A stretch of 64,000 nt of DNA from Streptomyces camelliae. GTDB taxonomy: Bacteria > Actinomycetota > Actinomycetes > Streptomycetales > Streptomycetaceae. The notes under the pieces were generated by a model, which saw only the letters and a program-made list of their open reading frames with translations, had not been told where the DNA came from and did not search any database. The position numbers and the translations under genes are program-made. This document shows positions 23,856 to 33,134 of the stretch, in pieces. The DNA lies in NCBI RefSeq assembly GCF_027625935.1, contig NZ_CP115300.1:7936001-8000000 (forward strand), written 5' to 3'. Position 1 is the stretch's first letter, and the number at the start of each line of letters is the position of its first letter.

Positions 23856-26800
23856 TCATGGGCGTCGCCCCCGCCGGTGCGCGCGCGTGGTCAGTTCCTC
23901 GTACGCCGGGCCGTCGCCCGCGCGGACGCGGTCCCAGGCGCGCGCGAAGAGTTCCGGCACCGGCGCCGGCGGTATCGCACGCCGGCGGTCCAGGACCGGG
24001 TACAGACCCTCCTTCCACGTCTCCACCGGCAGCGCGGGCGACTTCAGGTCGCGCCAGCCGCACGGCAGGAACAGGGTCCGCCCGGCGCGCGGGCGCTTGG
24101 CGGACACGACCAGGTCCGTCGCGGCCAGCTCGGTGCGGGCCTTCTTCAGACGCGCGGGCTTCCAGCCGGTCCAGCGGGCGCAGTTGCGGTCCGTCGGGTC
24201 CGGCAGAGCCAGCAGCTGGAGGTAGAGCGCGGCGGCATCCTCGCCCAGGCCGTGTGCCGCGGCGACCTCGGCGACCAGTGCCGGCACACTGACGGTCGGG
24301 TCCTGAGCGAAGCCCGTCATACCCTCGCCCTGACCACCGGCGCCGGCTCCGGCCGCGACCGCGCGGCCCAGCTCGTCCCCCAGCAGCGTGCGCAGCGTGC
24401 GCAGGCCGTCTCCCCGGTGCGGGCCGACCAGGCCTTCCAGCAGCCCGAGCACGGCGTCGTCGGGCCCGGTGAGCCCAGCGGGCCGGACCAGGACCGTCTC
24501 GACGTCCTGATACCAGGGGCGCAGAATGAGCGCCTCGCCGATCCGGGTCGTGCCGTGCGCGTCGGCGCCGCCGGTCGCGGGCATTCCGTACGCCTTGCGC
24601 AGCTGCACCGCGGTGGGGCCGCCCTTCTCCGTCGACTCCACGTCCAGGCCGAGCACCAGCTCCGGGTCGGACATGCGGCGGCGCAGCGCGGCGAGGCCGG
24701 CCGGCAGGGCGGCGCGCAGCGGGTGGCCGTACGGCAGGACGTAGGACAGCGCGGCGAGCGCGCGGACCGCCCCCGACAGATCGTGTCTGCTGGGCAGAGC
24801 CTGCCGGTCCTCCGCCACGAGCCGGCCGTCCTCGTCCCACCGCAGCGCCGTGGTGCGGCTCAGCCACGGTGTGCGGGTCGGGTTGAGGACGTCCTCGGCG
24901 CGGCCGGCGTTCATGCCCGCCAGCTCGGCGCGGAGCTCCTCGGGCAGGCGGACCATCGAGCCGAACCGCTCGCCCCACTCCCGCCCGGCGGCGTCCAGGT
25001 CCGGTCCCGTCGTCCACAGGGCGGCCGGGTCGTCCGGCAGCAGTGCGCCCAGGAGCGCCGACCGGGCCTGCGCACCCAGCGCCTGCAGCAGGGCGTTGCC
25101 GAACTCCCGCTGCTTGGGCTTCAGTCCGAGCAGGGCGAGGTCGTCGGCGTGCGCCTGCTGCGGCTGGCCGGCGAGCAGAACGGTGGCCTGGAGCGGGCCC
25201 AGCCCGCCGCCCGTCGCCGCGACCAGCGCCTCGGGCGCCGCCGGCTGCCAGGGCACGGCGCCCTTCGCCCGGACGAGGCCGGTGACGGCGGTCAGGTCCT
25301 CGGCGGACATCGTCGGGGTGTACCGCGTCTCCTGGTCCAGCGTGAAGTGCGCGACCGCGCCGAACGCACCGGACGGGTCGTGGTCCAGCGCCAGCCACTG
25401 GACCCGGTCGTGCCGGACGTCGATCCGGTGCGTGCCGAGGATCACCACCGTGCGCCCGCCGTGGCGCAGCACCTGCCCGTCGCGCTGCCGCTGCCTGTTC
25501 TGCTCCAGTGGCTCGCTCAGCACGATGTCGCGCAGCGTGCCGCCGGCCGACGCGAGCGGTCCCTCGGTGAGGGCCTCGGCGAGCAGGAGCAGCGACTCAC
25601 GGTGGGCATCGGGCAGGACGGGGGAGGCGGCGCGGTAGAGCAGCGCCCGCAGGACGCCCAGAACAGGTGGCCACACCATGCCGATCGCGGGGACGGTGTG
25701 GTCCTCGCTGGTCCAGCCGTCGGTGAGGGCGCCGAGGCGCTCCATGCCGGGCAGCGGTTTGCCTTCGGCGGGGCGGCCGGACAGCACGTGGTTCACCGCG
25801 CGGATCTGCCGCAGTACGCTCCAGCGCTCCCCGTACCACCAGCCCCGCAGTCCGATGATTCCGGACAGCGCGTCGTGCAGCGTGCGGTCGTCGCCGTGGG
25901 CGGGGCTGTAGTCGGCGAACATGCCCTCGGTGCGGCTGCGCGGCTGCTGCGGCCGTTCCTCCGGGGGGTTCGCGAAGGCCGTGGCCGCGTCGGTGAGGCG
26001 CAGCGCCGACCGGATGAGGGAGGCGACACCGATGCGCAGCCGCTCGTCGGTGACGTCCGGCAGGAACTGCTCCACGGCCTTCAGCACGACGGTGTCGACG
26101 GTCGGCACGGCGGCCTTGGCGGTCTCGTCCGTCCCGGCCTTCGCCAGCGCTTCCTGCCGCAGGACCAGCGCCTCGGCCGTGACCTTCAGTACCTCCGCGG
26201 CCTGCTCGTCACCCATGGCGCGCAGTGCGGCCGAGCCCCGCTCGTCACGCGGACGCAGCGCGTGCCAGAAGGGCAGCGGGGGCACGAGGCGGGTGCCGGC
26301 GGCGTACTCACCGCCGCCGTCGTTCGGCGTCACCTGGCCCAGCAGGCCGGCGGGGGACGTGTCGTCGCACGCGAAGAGCCCGAGGTGTCCCCCCAGGTGG
26401 GCCCGGTGGCCGCTCAGCCGGGCGACGACGGGCTCGGCGCCGCCGGGCAGCCGCAGCGCGCCGTACGGAACGGTCGCCCGGTCGCCCTCAGCCGTCTCGA
26501 ACGACACCGTCCGCCCGCCCGGCGTCCCCGCGGTACGGCGCTCCTCGGCGCCCGTGCCCTCCGTGCGCACCCACCGCCCCAGCACCGTGCCGTCGGTGCC
26601 GAACGGGCTGTGCTCCAGGCCCGGTTGCAGCGGCAGCACCTCGCACTGCGCGGGCAGCAGCTCGGCGTCCTCGCGGACGCCCGCACGCAGCAGCGCGGGC
26701 AGGGACGCGCGGCCGTGCGTGCCGGTGGCCGGGTCGTACTCCAGCCACACCGTCCTGCGGCCCTCCTTGCCCTGGCGCCACAGGGTGGTGCCGTCACCGA

Positions 26801-28895
26801 TGACGGCACGGCACGGCGGCAGGACGGTGTCCCCGGCGTGCAGGGTGCGGCCGCCGGTGGCGCGCCCGCCGGCGGCGAGCGGGATCGAGGGGACGATCGC
26901 CTCCTGCCCGGACCACCACGCGGGCAGCTGCTCACCGCCGAGCTCGAACACCTCGGTGGGCCGGGCCGACCAGTAGGCGTGCTGCTTGGAGCGGTGCCAC
27001 CAGGTCACGAGCAGCTCCCCGTCCACGAAGCGGAAGCGGGGGCGGTGCCAGCGGTCCAGATCGTGCGGTACCCGCAGCTCGTGTTCGAGCAGGATGCGCT
27101 CCGGGCCGACGACGACCGCCTTGCGGCCGCGGCTCAGGATCAGCGCGGGCCAGGCCTCGTGGAGGGCCAGGGAGTTGTCGTGGTTGTTCCCCTTCTTCCT
27201 CACCTCCCCGTCGAGCAGCGTCAGCGCCTCGTCGAGCGCGGGCCAGCCCAGCTCGTCGAGGACACCGGCACGCACGGTACGGCCGAGCAGCGGTGCCACA
27301 GCGTGTCCGGCGACCTTGGCCACCGTGTCCGGGGCGACCTCGGAGGCGATCATCCGGAAGGGACGCAGCCGGTCGAGCGCCGCGCGGGCACCCGGCAGAC
27401 CCACCGCGCGCGTGAAGTCGCCGGCGGCCTCGTCCAGCCACTCCCGCAGCACCTGGCACAGCACCGGATGATCCGCGACCCGCCTGAGCAGCTTGGCGGC
27501 GTGCTGATGGCTGCCCACCCGGTCCATGACCCGGTGCAGCAGCCGGCGCAGCCGCGGGTCCGCCGCGACGGCCGCCAGGTCGCGCCGGCCCTCCTGGCTG
27601 TCCAGCAGCCATTCGGGCAGCGGCAGATACACGGGGACGTCGGCGCCCGGCAGCGTCATCGGGACGCGCTCGGCCGCGCACAGGTCCAGCAGATCCAGGT
27701 CGGCGCCCGCGTGCCAGCGGCCGGTGCACAGGTCCACCGGCCGGCCGGCGGCCCGCAGCAGCGGAGCCATGCGCTCGACCAGCGCCAGCGTGGCCGGGCA
27801 GCGCCGTGAGGAGGAGCCGCCGTGCTTGCGGAAGGACGCCCAGCGGGTCAGCCAGTCCGCCGGATCGGCGCCGTGCTCCCGGGCCGCCGACTCGTCGGTC
27901 AGCAGCCGCTCGGCCCCGGTCTCCGCGAGCAGCGCCAGCCAGAACTCCTCGTCCTCGGCGTCCCGGCCGATGCCGGCCGGCATGATCTCCAGCAGTCGCA
28001 GCCGGACCTCCGGGCGCTGTCCGGCGAGAACCGGCAGCACCGAACGGTAGGCGGTCCAGAAGGACCTCGGCGCACGGACCGCGGCCGGGGAGGCGATCAG
28101 GTCGGCGACCAGCGCGCACTCCTCGGTGACCCGGTCCAGGCCAGCCGCCTTGATCAGCCCGCGCGCGTCCTGCGGCAGCGAGGCGTACGGCGGCATCCCG
28201 GCCGCGCAGCGCTCCACGGTCAGCTGCCGGAACTGCGTCCAGGCCGCCGCCGGGTCGAGCCGCCCGGTGAGGTCCCGCACATGCTCCTTGAGGGCCTTCA
28301 CGGTCAGCGCCCCGGCGAACGCGAACTCCAGGAAGACCGCGCGCTGCCGCTCCTCGTCCACCGCGAGCGCGTGCACCCGCTCGGCCTCCCGGGCCTTGCC
28401 GAAGAACGCCGCGGCGTACGTGGTGTTGTCGTGCTCCAGGAAGATCCGCGCGGCCTGTTCGTAAAATGTCGGCAGGAAGTGCGGCACGGCCCGGCCCAGC
28501 CGCTCGCCGAGCGACTCGAAGCCCTCCTTGGCCGCGCCCGGGCGGGACTTGGCCTGCCGGGCGAGGCGCTCGACGTCCTTCACCAGGGCGAGCGCGTGAT
28601 GCCCGTTGGCCGGGTCGTGGACCAGCGCCCAGGCCGGGAAGCCCAGGGTCTCCCGGCGCACCTGCCCGACCTCCGGCGCCTCGGGCTCGCGCGTGAGTCC
28701 CAGGAACTCCAGCGCCAGGTCCTCGGCCTCACCGAGCGTGCCCGGCACCAGCCGGACCACCGGACGGTCGTCGAGGGCGGGGTGCGTGTAGGTGCGCACC
28801 GTGAGGCTGTCGGCGTCCTCGCGCGCGGTGCTGCCCGGCGGCAGGACGGCGCCGGCGTCCAGCAGCGACGTCACGCTGTTCTCGTCGTACGTCAT
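23856..28895 (-). CDS. Very large conserved protein of the yeh-like operon
   Basis: 1679 residues from the ATG (28895) that overlaps the DUF4132 stop as ATGA. No signal peptide or membrane helices. Mostly helical with many Leu/Ala-rich segments suggesting a solenoid-like scaffold. The centre has WPALILSRGRKAVVVGPERIL and a Trp/His-rich WHRPRFRFVDGELLVTWWHR block; the C-terminal third has GLDVESTEKGGPTAVQLRKAYGM. I recognise no catalytic motif with confidence; such proteins in actinomycetes tend to be named DNA-binding or DUF4132-associated. By position it is a subunit or substrate of the MoxR-VWA machine. A stop-free frame continues ~1.2 kb upstream but is an antisense artefact of GC-rich DNA. 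Confidence 0.8.
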   Translation of the reverse strand: MTYDENSVTSLLDAGAVLPPGSTAREDADSLTVRTYTHPALDDRPVVRLVPGTLGEAEDLALEFLGLTREPEAPEVGQVRRETLGFPAWALVHDPANGHHALALVKDVERLARQAKSRPGAAKEGFESLGERLGRAVPHFLPTFYEQAARIFLEHDNTTYAAAFFGKAREAERVHALAVDEERQRAVFLEFAFAGALTVKALKEHVRDLTGRLDPAAAWTQFRQLTVERCAAGMPPYASLPQDARGLIKAAGLDRVTEECALVADLIASPAAVRAPRSFWTAYRSVLPVLAGQRPEVRLRLLEIMPAGIGRDAEDEEFWLALLAETGAERLLTDESAAREHGADPADWLTRWASFRKHGGSSSRRCPATLALVERMAPLLRAAGRPVDLCTGRWHAGADLDLLDLCAAERVPMTLPGADVPVYLPLPEWLLDSQEGRRDLAAVAADPRLRRLLHRVMDRVGSHQHAAKLLRRVADHPVLCQVLREWLDEAAGDFTRAVGLPGARAALDRLRPFRMIASEVAPDTVAKVAGHAVAPLLGRTVRAGVLDELGWPALDEALTLLDGEVRKKGNNHDNSLALHEAWPALILSRGRKAVVVGPERILLEHELRVPHDLDRWHRPRFRFVDGELLVTWWHRSKQHAYWSARPTEVFELGGEQLPAWWSGQEAIVPSIPLAAGGRATGGRTLHAGDTVLPPCRAVIGDGTTLWRQGKEGRRTVWLEYDPATGTHGRASLPALLRAGVREDAELLPAQCEVLPLQPGLEHSPFGTDGTVLGRWVRTEGTGAEERRTAGTPGGRTVSFETAEGDRATVPYGALRLPGGAEPVVARLSGHRAHLGGHLGLFACDDTSPAGLLGQVTPNDGGGEYAAGTRLVPPLPFWHALRPRDERGSAALRAMGDEQAAEVLKVTAEALVLRQEALAKAGTDETAKAAVPTVDTVVLKAVEQFLPDVTDERLRIGVASLIRSALRLTDAATAFANPPEERPQQPRSRTEGMFADYSPAHGDDRTLHDALSGIIGLRGWWYGERWSVLRQIRAVNHVLSGRPAEGKPLPGMERLGALTDGWTSEDHTVPAIGMVWPPVLGVLRALLYRAASPVLPDAHRESLLLLAEALTEGPLASAGGTLRDIVLSEPLEQNRQRQRDGQVLRHGGRTVVILGTHRIDVRHDRVQWLALDHDPSGAFGAVAHFTLDQETRYTPTMSAEDLTAVTGLVRAKGAVPWQPAAPEALVAATGGGLGPLQATVLLAGQPQQAHADDLALLGLKPKQREFGNALLQALGAQARSALLGALLPDDPAALWTTGPDLDAAGREWGERFGSMVRLPEELRAELAGMNAGRAEDVLNPTRTPWLSRTTALRWDEDGRLVAEDRQALPSRHDLSGAVRALAALSYVLPYGHPLRAALPAGLAALRRRMSDPELVLGLDVESTEKGGPTAVQLRKAYGMPATGGADAHGTTRIGEALILRPWYQDVETVLVRPAGLTGPDDAVLGLLEGLVGPHRGDGLRTLRTLLGDELGRAVAAGAGAGGQGEGMTGFAQDPTVSVPALVAEVAAAHGLGEDAAALYLQLLALPDPTDRNCARWTGWKPARLKKARTELAATDLVVSAKRPRAGRTLFLPCGWRDLKSPALPVETWKEGLYPVLDRRRAIPPAPVPELFARAWDRVRAGDGPAYEELTTRAHRRGRRP

Positions 28896-29746
28896 GCCGC
28901 CCGCTCCTCGTCCTCGATGTCCCGTCCCGCGTACAGCGCGGCCGCCATGCGCATGCCCTCCGACCAGGCCACCGGCCCGACCTGACCGAGCTTCATCCCC
29001 TTCCCGGCGGGGTCGGACCAGGTCAGGGGGCCCGTCTCGGTCTCCGCGTAGCCGTCGTAGTCGCCGATCCACACGCGGGCCTCGACGCCGCGGCCGGCCT
29101 CCAGGACCGAGCACACCGCGTACCCGCCGCGCACCCGGTAGCCGAGCTGGGCGGCTCTGCCGTGCAGGAAGCGCAGCTCCTTGAAGGAGCCGCCGGCGTA
29201 CTCCTCGACCTCGGTCGCCTCGGCGTCGAGGGTGGCCGGGCGGTGCCAGACCTCGCGGAAGAGCTGCTGGGCGCGCTGCTCCACGCCCAGCTCGACGGCG
29301 AACTCCCGCAGCTCCTCCAGATCTTCGAGCAGGACCGGGTGCGGGATGCGGACGAGGTCGGGGGAGACGCGGACGGTGTCGCCGTCGAGGTCGACCAGGC
29401 CCAGGCCGCGCTCGGGGTCGGCGTCCCGCAGGAACCCGGCGATCTGTCCGTCGGTGCCGGTGACGACGAGATCGCGCAGCGCCGCCCGCCAGGCGGGGTC
29501 GGGCCACACGCGCGTGACGACCGCGAGCGGCACGGGCAGCGAACGGACCATCCATCGCTCGGCGTCGGCCAGACACCGCCGTTCGTGCCGCTCCAGCCAC
29601 TCCGTCAGCTGCCTGAGGCCCACGACCGCCGGATCGTCCGCGATCTTCGGCGGCACCGACTTCAGCAGCCGTCCCGAGGCGTTGCGGCACACCACCTTCC
29701 CGTTGTCGAGGGCGACTTCGTAGTCGCCGGCCGACACCCACCCCAT
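28892..29746 (-). CDS. DUF4132-family protein
   Basis: 284 residues from ATG 29746, chosen because GGGAGG sits five bases upstream; a GTG at 29761 is the only longer option. Starts MGWVSAGDYEVALDNGKVVCRNASGRLLKSVP, then WMVRSLPVP, LPHPVLLEDL-like (IPHPVLLEDLEELREFAVELGV), and ends VAWSEGMRMAAALYAGRD. These are the landmarks of DUF4132, found in E. coli MolR and YehI at the end of much longer proteins. Here the DUF stands alone and the long part may be the next gene. First gene of the operon. No WGR domain is seen. Confidence 0.75.
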   Translation of the reverse strand: MGWVSAGDYEVALDNGKVVCRNASGRLLKSVPPKIADDPAVVGLRQLTEWLERHERRCLADAERWMVRSLPVPLAVVTRVWPDPAWRAALRDLVVTGTDGQIAGFLRDADPERGLGLVDLDGDTVRVSPDLVRIPHPVLLEDLEELREFAVELGVEQRAQQLFREVWHRPATLDAEATEVEEYAGGSFKELRFLHGRAAQLGYRVRGGYAVCSVLEAGRGVEARVWIGDYDGYAETETGPLTWSDPAGKGMKLGQVGPVAWSEGMRMAAALYAGRDIEDEERAA

Positions 29747-29907
29747 ACGTGCCTCCCGCACCCGTGCTGATCAAGTGACGGGAACTGTAGGGCAGACCAC
29801 TGACAACGCCCGCGGGCCCTGGGGAGAAAGGGCCGGCGGGCAGGACGGACCGGGCCGCGCAGGCCCGTGCAGAGCAACCGAGAGGTGCCGCCCGTGGGCC
29901 TCTCACC

Positions 29908-30090
29908 AGCGGGGCAACCGCAGTACTCCGGGTGGAAACGGCGCATGTACCCAGTGTCGTTGCGGCTGCGCACCCCGGAGTCCAGGTACAGCCGGTGCAG
30001 CCGGTCGAGGGCGTCGTGGTCGAGCTCCACACCGAGACCGGGACCGGTGGGGACCGCGACGGCTCCGGCACGCAGTTCCAGCACGCCGGG
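29908..30090 (-). pseudogene. C-terminal remnant of a glucarate-dehydratase-like enolase-superfamily gene
   Basis: About 60 codons read ELRAGAVAVPTGPGLGVELD followed by HDALDRLHRLYLD and NDTGYMRRFHPEY. P.GPGLGVELD.....L..LYL..G...R.D...M is the C-terminal barrel strand and tail of glucarate/galactarate dehydratases. No start, catalytic Lys or metal ligands remain. Confidence 0.55.
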
Positions 30091-30100
30091 AAACAGCACC

Positions 30101-30220
30101 CACGAACTCGGCATCCAGCCCGAGGCGTACGACCCGAAACTCGACGTCGGCTTCACCCCGCTGCGCGAGCAGGACCTGACCCCCGCAGGCCTCGGCCAGG
30201 CCGCCGGAACCGTGAGGTGA
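30101..30220 (+). pseudogene. Unidentified C-terminal gene fragment
   Basis: About 39 codons ending in TGA read HELGIQPEAYDPKLDVGFTP then LREQDLTPAGLGQAAGTVR, with strong coding-like codon choice and no start codon. It begins where the minus-strand dehydratase remnant ends. I do not recognise the parent family. Confidence 0.35.
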
Positions 30221-30328
30221 ACTGGCTGGTGACGCCCTTCACAGGAGCGGGCCGGTGTACCCCGGAATCCCGCTGCGAGGGTCAGCCTCCAACACCGTGG
30301 CCTGGGCAGGTGATCCGATAGCGCTGCC

Positions 30329-30511
30329 GTGGGGACGGGGTTTGTGACCCACATCGGCCGCTGGAACCTCGTCGAACGCACCCCCGCCGACATCGAGGCC
30401 GACGTCCGTGCCGCCGCGCCGCCGGGAACCGTCGCCGGACTGGACATCACCGCCGATGCCACTGGCCTGACGCTGTTCGCGACGGTGCGGCGCGCTGACG
30501 AGCCGGGGTGA
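30329..30511 (+). pseudogene. Short frame, possible C-terminal fragment
   Basis: 60 codons from a GTG: VTHIGRWNLVERTPADIEAD then VRAAAPPGTVAGLDITADAT and LTLFATVRR. Composition looks coding and the end resembles the last strands of small methyltransferase-like proteins, but no motif is diagnostic. No SD. Confidence 0.3.
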
Positions 30512-30556
30512 TTCCCGCAGTCGGCTTCGTGTTCGTCGCCGACGCAGCCTCGATCG

Positions 30557-30850
30557 TCAGTCGAGGCCTTCGATGATGCGGAAGTCGCGCTCGACGCCGT
30601 CAGCAAGTGCGGCCAGCGCCTCCTGGTAGGCCGCACTCGCATGTGCGGCGACCGCCTGTTCGAAGCTGTCGAACTCGACCAGGACGGTGCGCTCGGCGAT
30701 TCCGGCGTCGTGGGCGACGACCCGGCCACCGCGGGCGAGCGTCCGCCCGCCCGCGGCCCTGACGGCTGGACCAGCCAGCTTGTTGTAGGCAGCCAGCTTC
30801 TCGGGGTCCGCAATGGTGTGGTAGGCGCTGACCCAATAGCCCTTGGCCAC
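30557..30850 (-). CDS. DUF1330 family protein
   Basis: 97 residues: KGYWVSAYHTIADPEKLAAY, the pattern AGPAVRAAGGRTLARGG, TVLVEFDSFEQAVAAHASAAYQ and an RDFRIIEG end are the DUF1330 layout, a ferredoxin-like alpha/beta-barrel dimer of unknown substrate. Full length (family ~95-100). Lies ~110 bp downstream of the MFS gene on the same strand and may be co-transcribed with the MarR-MFS pair. Confidence 0.88.
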   Translation of the reverse strand: MAKGYWVSAYHTIADPEKLAAYNKLAGPAVRAAGGRTLARGGRVVAHDAGIAERTVLVEFDSFEQAVAAHASAAYQEALAALADGVERDFRIIEGLD

Positions 30851-30961
30851 GGTACCTCCTGTGTTCGGAATGGATGCTCAGAAGCATGCTCGATCTGCGG
30901 CCGGCGCGCTGTGGGTCAGCGAGCCGGCGGGGACGGCGTCGAAGTCGGACGGCGGCGATCC

Positions 30962-32452
30962 TCAGCTTCCGGTTCGGCTCGACCGGCCCAGGCCCGGCAC
31001 ACCGACTGGGGCTGTGCTCGGATCGGTCTCGGGTGAGCGTCGGCGGGCGAGGGCGAGGCCGGCCGTCGTCGTGATCGCCATCGCGGCGACGCCGACCAGC
31101 GCCGCGGTCGTGTAGGCGTCGTCGTTCGGGAAGAGGCGGCCCGTGGCGGTGCCGGCGGCCAGGACCAGACCGCCGATGGCGCTGCCCAGGGAGTACCCGA
31201 CGCTGCGGACGACGTAGTTGAAGCTCATGGCGCTCGACGTCTCGCTCTTGGGGGTGACGGCCAGGATGACGCCGGGCATGGCGGCCGAGAAGCTGCCGAC
31301 GCCGAAGCCCAGCACGCTCATGGCCGCGAGCAGTTCGGCCAGGTTGGACCGGGCGGTGGCGAACAGGACGAACCCGCCGCCGACGATGGCGGCGCTGCCG
31401 GCCAGGAGCAGGGGGCCGTCGATCCGTTCGCGGACCCGCGGCGTGAGCTTGCCGGCGACGAACCCCAGCACGGAGAACGGGATGAGGACCAGCCCCGCCA
31501 CGAAGGTGGTCAGTCCGAAGCCGTAGCCGGCGCTGTGCGGCGTCTGCGCGTAGCGGGTGATGAGCGTGAGCAGGAGGTACATGCCGCTCCCGCCGACGAA
31601 CATGGCGATGTTCGCCCCGGCGACCGCCGGGTGCCGTACCGCCCGGACGTCGACCAGGGGCGTCTTGGTTCGCAGTTCGGAAACGGTCCAGACGCAGAGC
31701 AGGAGTACGGCGGCGACGGCAAGGGTCACCGCCACGGCGAGGTGTCGGCTCCACAGGCTCCTCTCGCCGGCCAGGAACAGGACGAGGAGCAGTCCACCCG
31801 CCAGGACGAGCGCACCGGCCACGTTCACGTGAGCGGAGCGGCCTTCGGGAGCTGCGGGCATGGAGCGCCACGCGGTCACCAAGGCGACGGCGGTGACGAG
31901 CAGGCCGAGGCCGTAGGCGGCCCGTAGTCCGCCGAACTCGGCGAGCAGAGCGGCCAGCGGGTAGCCGACGCCGGCTCCGATGATGGAGACCACTGAGATC
32001 AGGGCGATCGTGGCCGCGCTGCGCTCCTCGGGAAGATGGTCGCGGGCCACGGCCATCATCAGCGCCGTGAGACCGAGTCCGACGCCTTGGGCCGCTCTGC
32101 CCACGAGCAGGCAGGCGAACGGCAGCGGCAGCGGCAGCACGGTGAGCGCGCTGCCGACGACGACGATCGCCAGCGTGGCGAGAATCGTGGCCCGCCGGTG
32201 CGGACCGGCTCCGAGCCGGCCGAGGACGGGTGTGGCGACGGCGCCGCTGAGCAGGGCGATGGTCAGCGTCCACTGCGCGCTGTCGAGGGAGACGTGGAAC
32301 GTGGTCGCCACGCTGGTGATGAGCGGCGTCCCGAGGCTGGCGACCGCCGCCACGACCAGGGCGATGAACATCAGGGCGGGGACCAGCAGACGTGCCTCGG
32401 AACGTATCAGGGCAGTGCTCATGGGCTGGTCATGAGCCTGGGCCGCGGTCAC
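30962..32452 (-). CDS. MFS transporter, drug-efflux type
   Basis: 496 residues with ~14 hydrophobic helices (DHA2-like size). GRLGAGPHRRA is the cytoplasmic loop-2 motif; GRAAQGVGLGLTAL and GVGYPLAALLAEFGGLR fit the antiporter motif in helix 5. The GTG at 32452 overlaps the MarR stop (GTGA); an internal ATG at 32422 would lose the first ten residues only. Likely a proton-driven exporter repressed by the adjacent MarR protein. Confidence 0.85.
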   Translation of the reverse strand: MTAAQAHDQPMSTALIRSEARLLVPALMFIALVVAAVASLGTPLITSVATTFHVSLDSAQWTLTIALLSGAVATPVLGRLGAGPHRRATILATLAIVVVGSALTVLPLPLPFACLLVGRAAQGVGLGLTALMMAVARDHLPEERSAATIALISVVSIIGAGVGYPLAALLAEFGGLRAAYGLGLLVTAVALVTAWRSMPAAPEGRSAHVNVAGALVLAGGLLLVLFLAGERSLWSRHLAVAVTLAVAAVLLLCVWTVSELRTKTPLVDVRAVRHPAVAGANIAMFVGGSGMYLLLTLITRYAQTPHSAGYGFGLTTFVAGLVLIPFSVLGFVAGKLTPRVRERIDGPLLLAGSAAIVGGGFVLFATARSNLAELLAAMSVLGFGVGSFSAAMPGVILAVTPKSETSSAMSFNYVVRSVGYSLGSAIGGLVLAAGTATGRLFPNDDAYTTAALVGVAAMAITTTAGLALARRRSPETDPSTAPVGVPGLGRSSRTGS

Positions 32453-32907
32453 CGGTCCGACTCCTCTCGGGCGTGGCTTTCGAGCTCCGCCAGATGCAGC
32501 AGCGCCGGAAGGGCTGCTGCCAAGGCCTCGACCTCGTCACCGCTGAGTTTGTCGATCAACCGCGCGTACGCGTCGACACCCGCCTGGCGTCGCGTCCGGA
32601 CGTACGACGCGCCGGCCTCGGTCAGGCACACCAGCGTGACCCGCTTGTCGGACGGATCGCCCTTCCGCTCGACCAGCCCGGATTCCTCCATCACCCGGAC
32701 CAGGACGGTCATCGCGGGCTGGGTGACGCCCTCGGCCACCGCCAGATCGGTGATCCGTCGCGGGCCGGTCTTGTCCAGGGTGGCCAAGGTGGCGGCCGAC
32801 GTCAGGCTCATGTCGCGGGGAAGGCGTTTCACGGCCCTGGTGGCCAGACCGTAGAGGGCTGACCCGATGGCATCGGAAGCGCCGTGCGCGGCGTCTCGGC
32901 GACTCAT
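32449..32907 (-). CDS. MarR-family transcriptional regulator
   Basis: 152 residues. Winged helix: ITDLAVAEGVTQPAMTVLVRVMEESGLVERK, with the wing DPSDKRVTLVCLT. N- and C-terminal helices form the dimer interface. Coupled to the MFS gene by a GTGA overlap and expected to repress it and itself from the AT-rich site just upstream, releasing on a phenolic or drug ligand. Confidence 0.9.
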   Translation of the reverse strand: MSRRDAAHGASDAIGSALYGLATRAVKRLPRDMSLTSAATLATLDKTGPRRITDLAVAEGVTQPAMTVLVRVMEESGLVERKGDPSDKRVTLVCLTEAGASYVRTRRQAGVDAYARLIDKLSGDEVEALAAALPALLHLAELESHAREESDR

Positions 32908-32914
32908 GCCTGAA

Positions 32915-32944
32915 GCATAGCAGCTTTATATGAATCCTTTATGC
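32915..32944. promoter_or_regulatory. AT-rich promoter/operator of the MarR-MFS operon
   Basis: An unusually AT-rich 35-base patch ends 8 bases before the MarR start. GCATA (32915) and TATGC (32940) form outer arms. On the minus strand GCATAAAG and CATATAAAG repeat in tandem, which could hold both the -10 and a MarR site. Confidence 0.45.
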
Positions 32945-33134
32945 ATCTCTCGATCAGGGTTCACCGCCGCCGTCGAGTGCACCATGCCGGCCGCGTTGAG
33001 CGGGCCGAGGGATCTTCTACGTTGGTGTCGAATCTCTGGACCTGCTGGCAGAAGTCCACGCCGGGGTTGAATCCGTCGATAGGTTTGTGCCGGTTCTCGT
33101 GAGCCCTCGCCGTATTTCAGAGGGATACCCGCGC

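Larger units (their letters stand above)
29747..30556. other. Non-coding scar region with gene fragments
   Basis: About 810 bases upstream of the yeh-like operon. It must contain that operon's promoter but no clear -10/-35 stands out. It also holds a dehydratase remnant (29908-30090), a plus-strand fragment ending at 30220 and a short frame at 30329-30511, each listed below. No complete gene is present. Confidence 0.6.

Noticed and set aside
23769..27809. 1346-codon plus-strand frame opposite the 1679-aa gene
   Set aside because: No domain, Arg/Gln/Gly-rich composition, and antisense to a gene with coherent sequence and coupled start.
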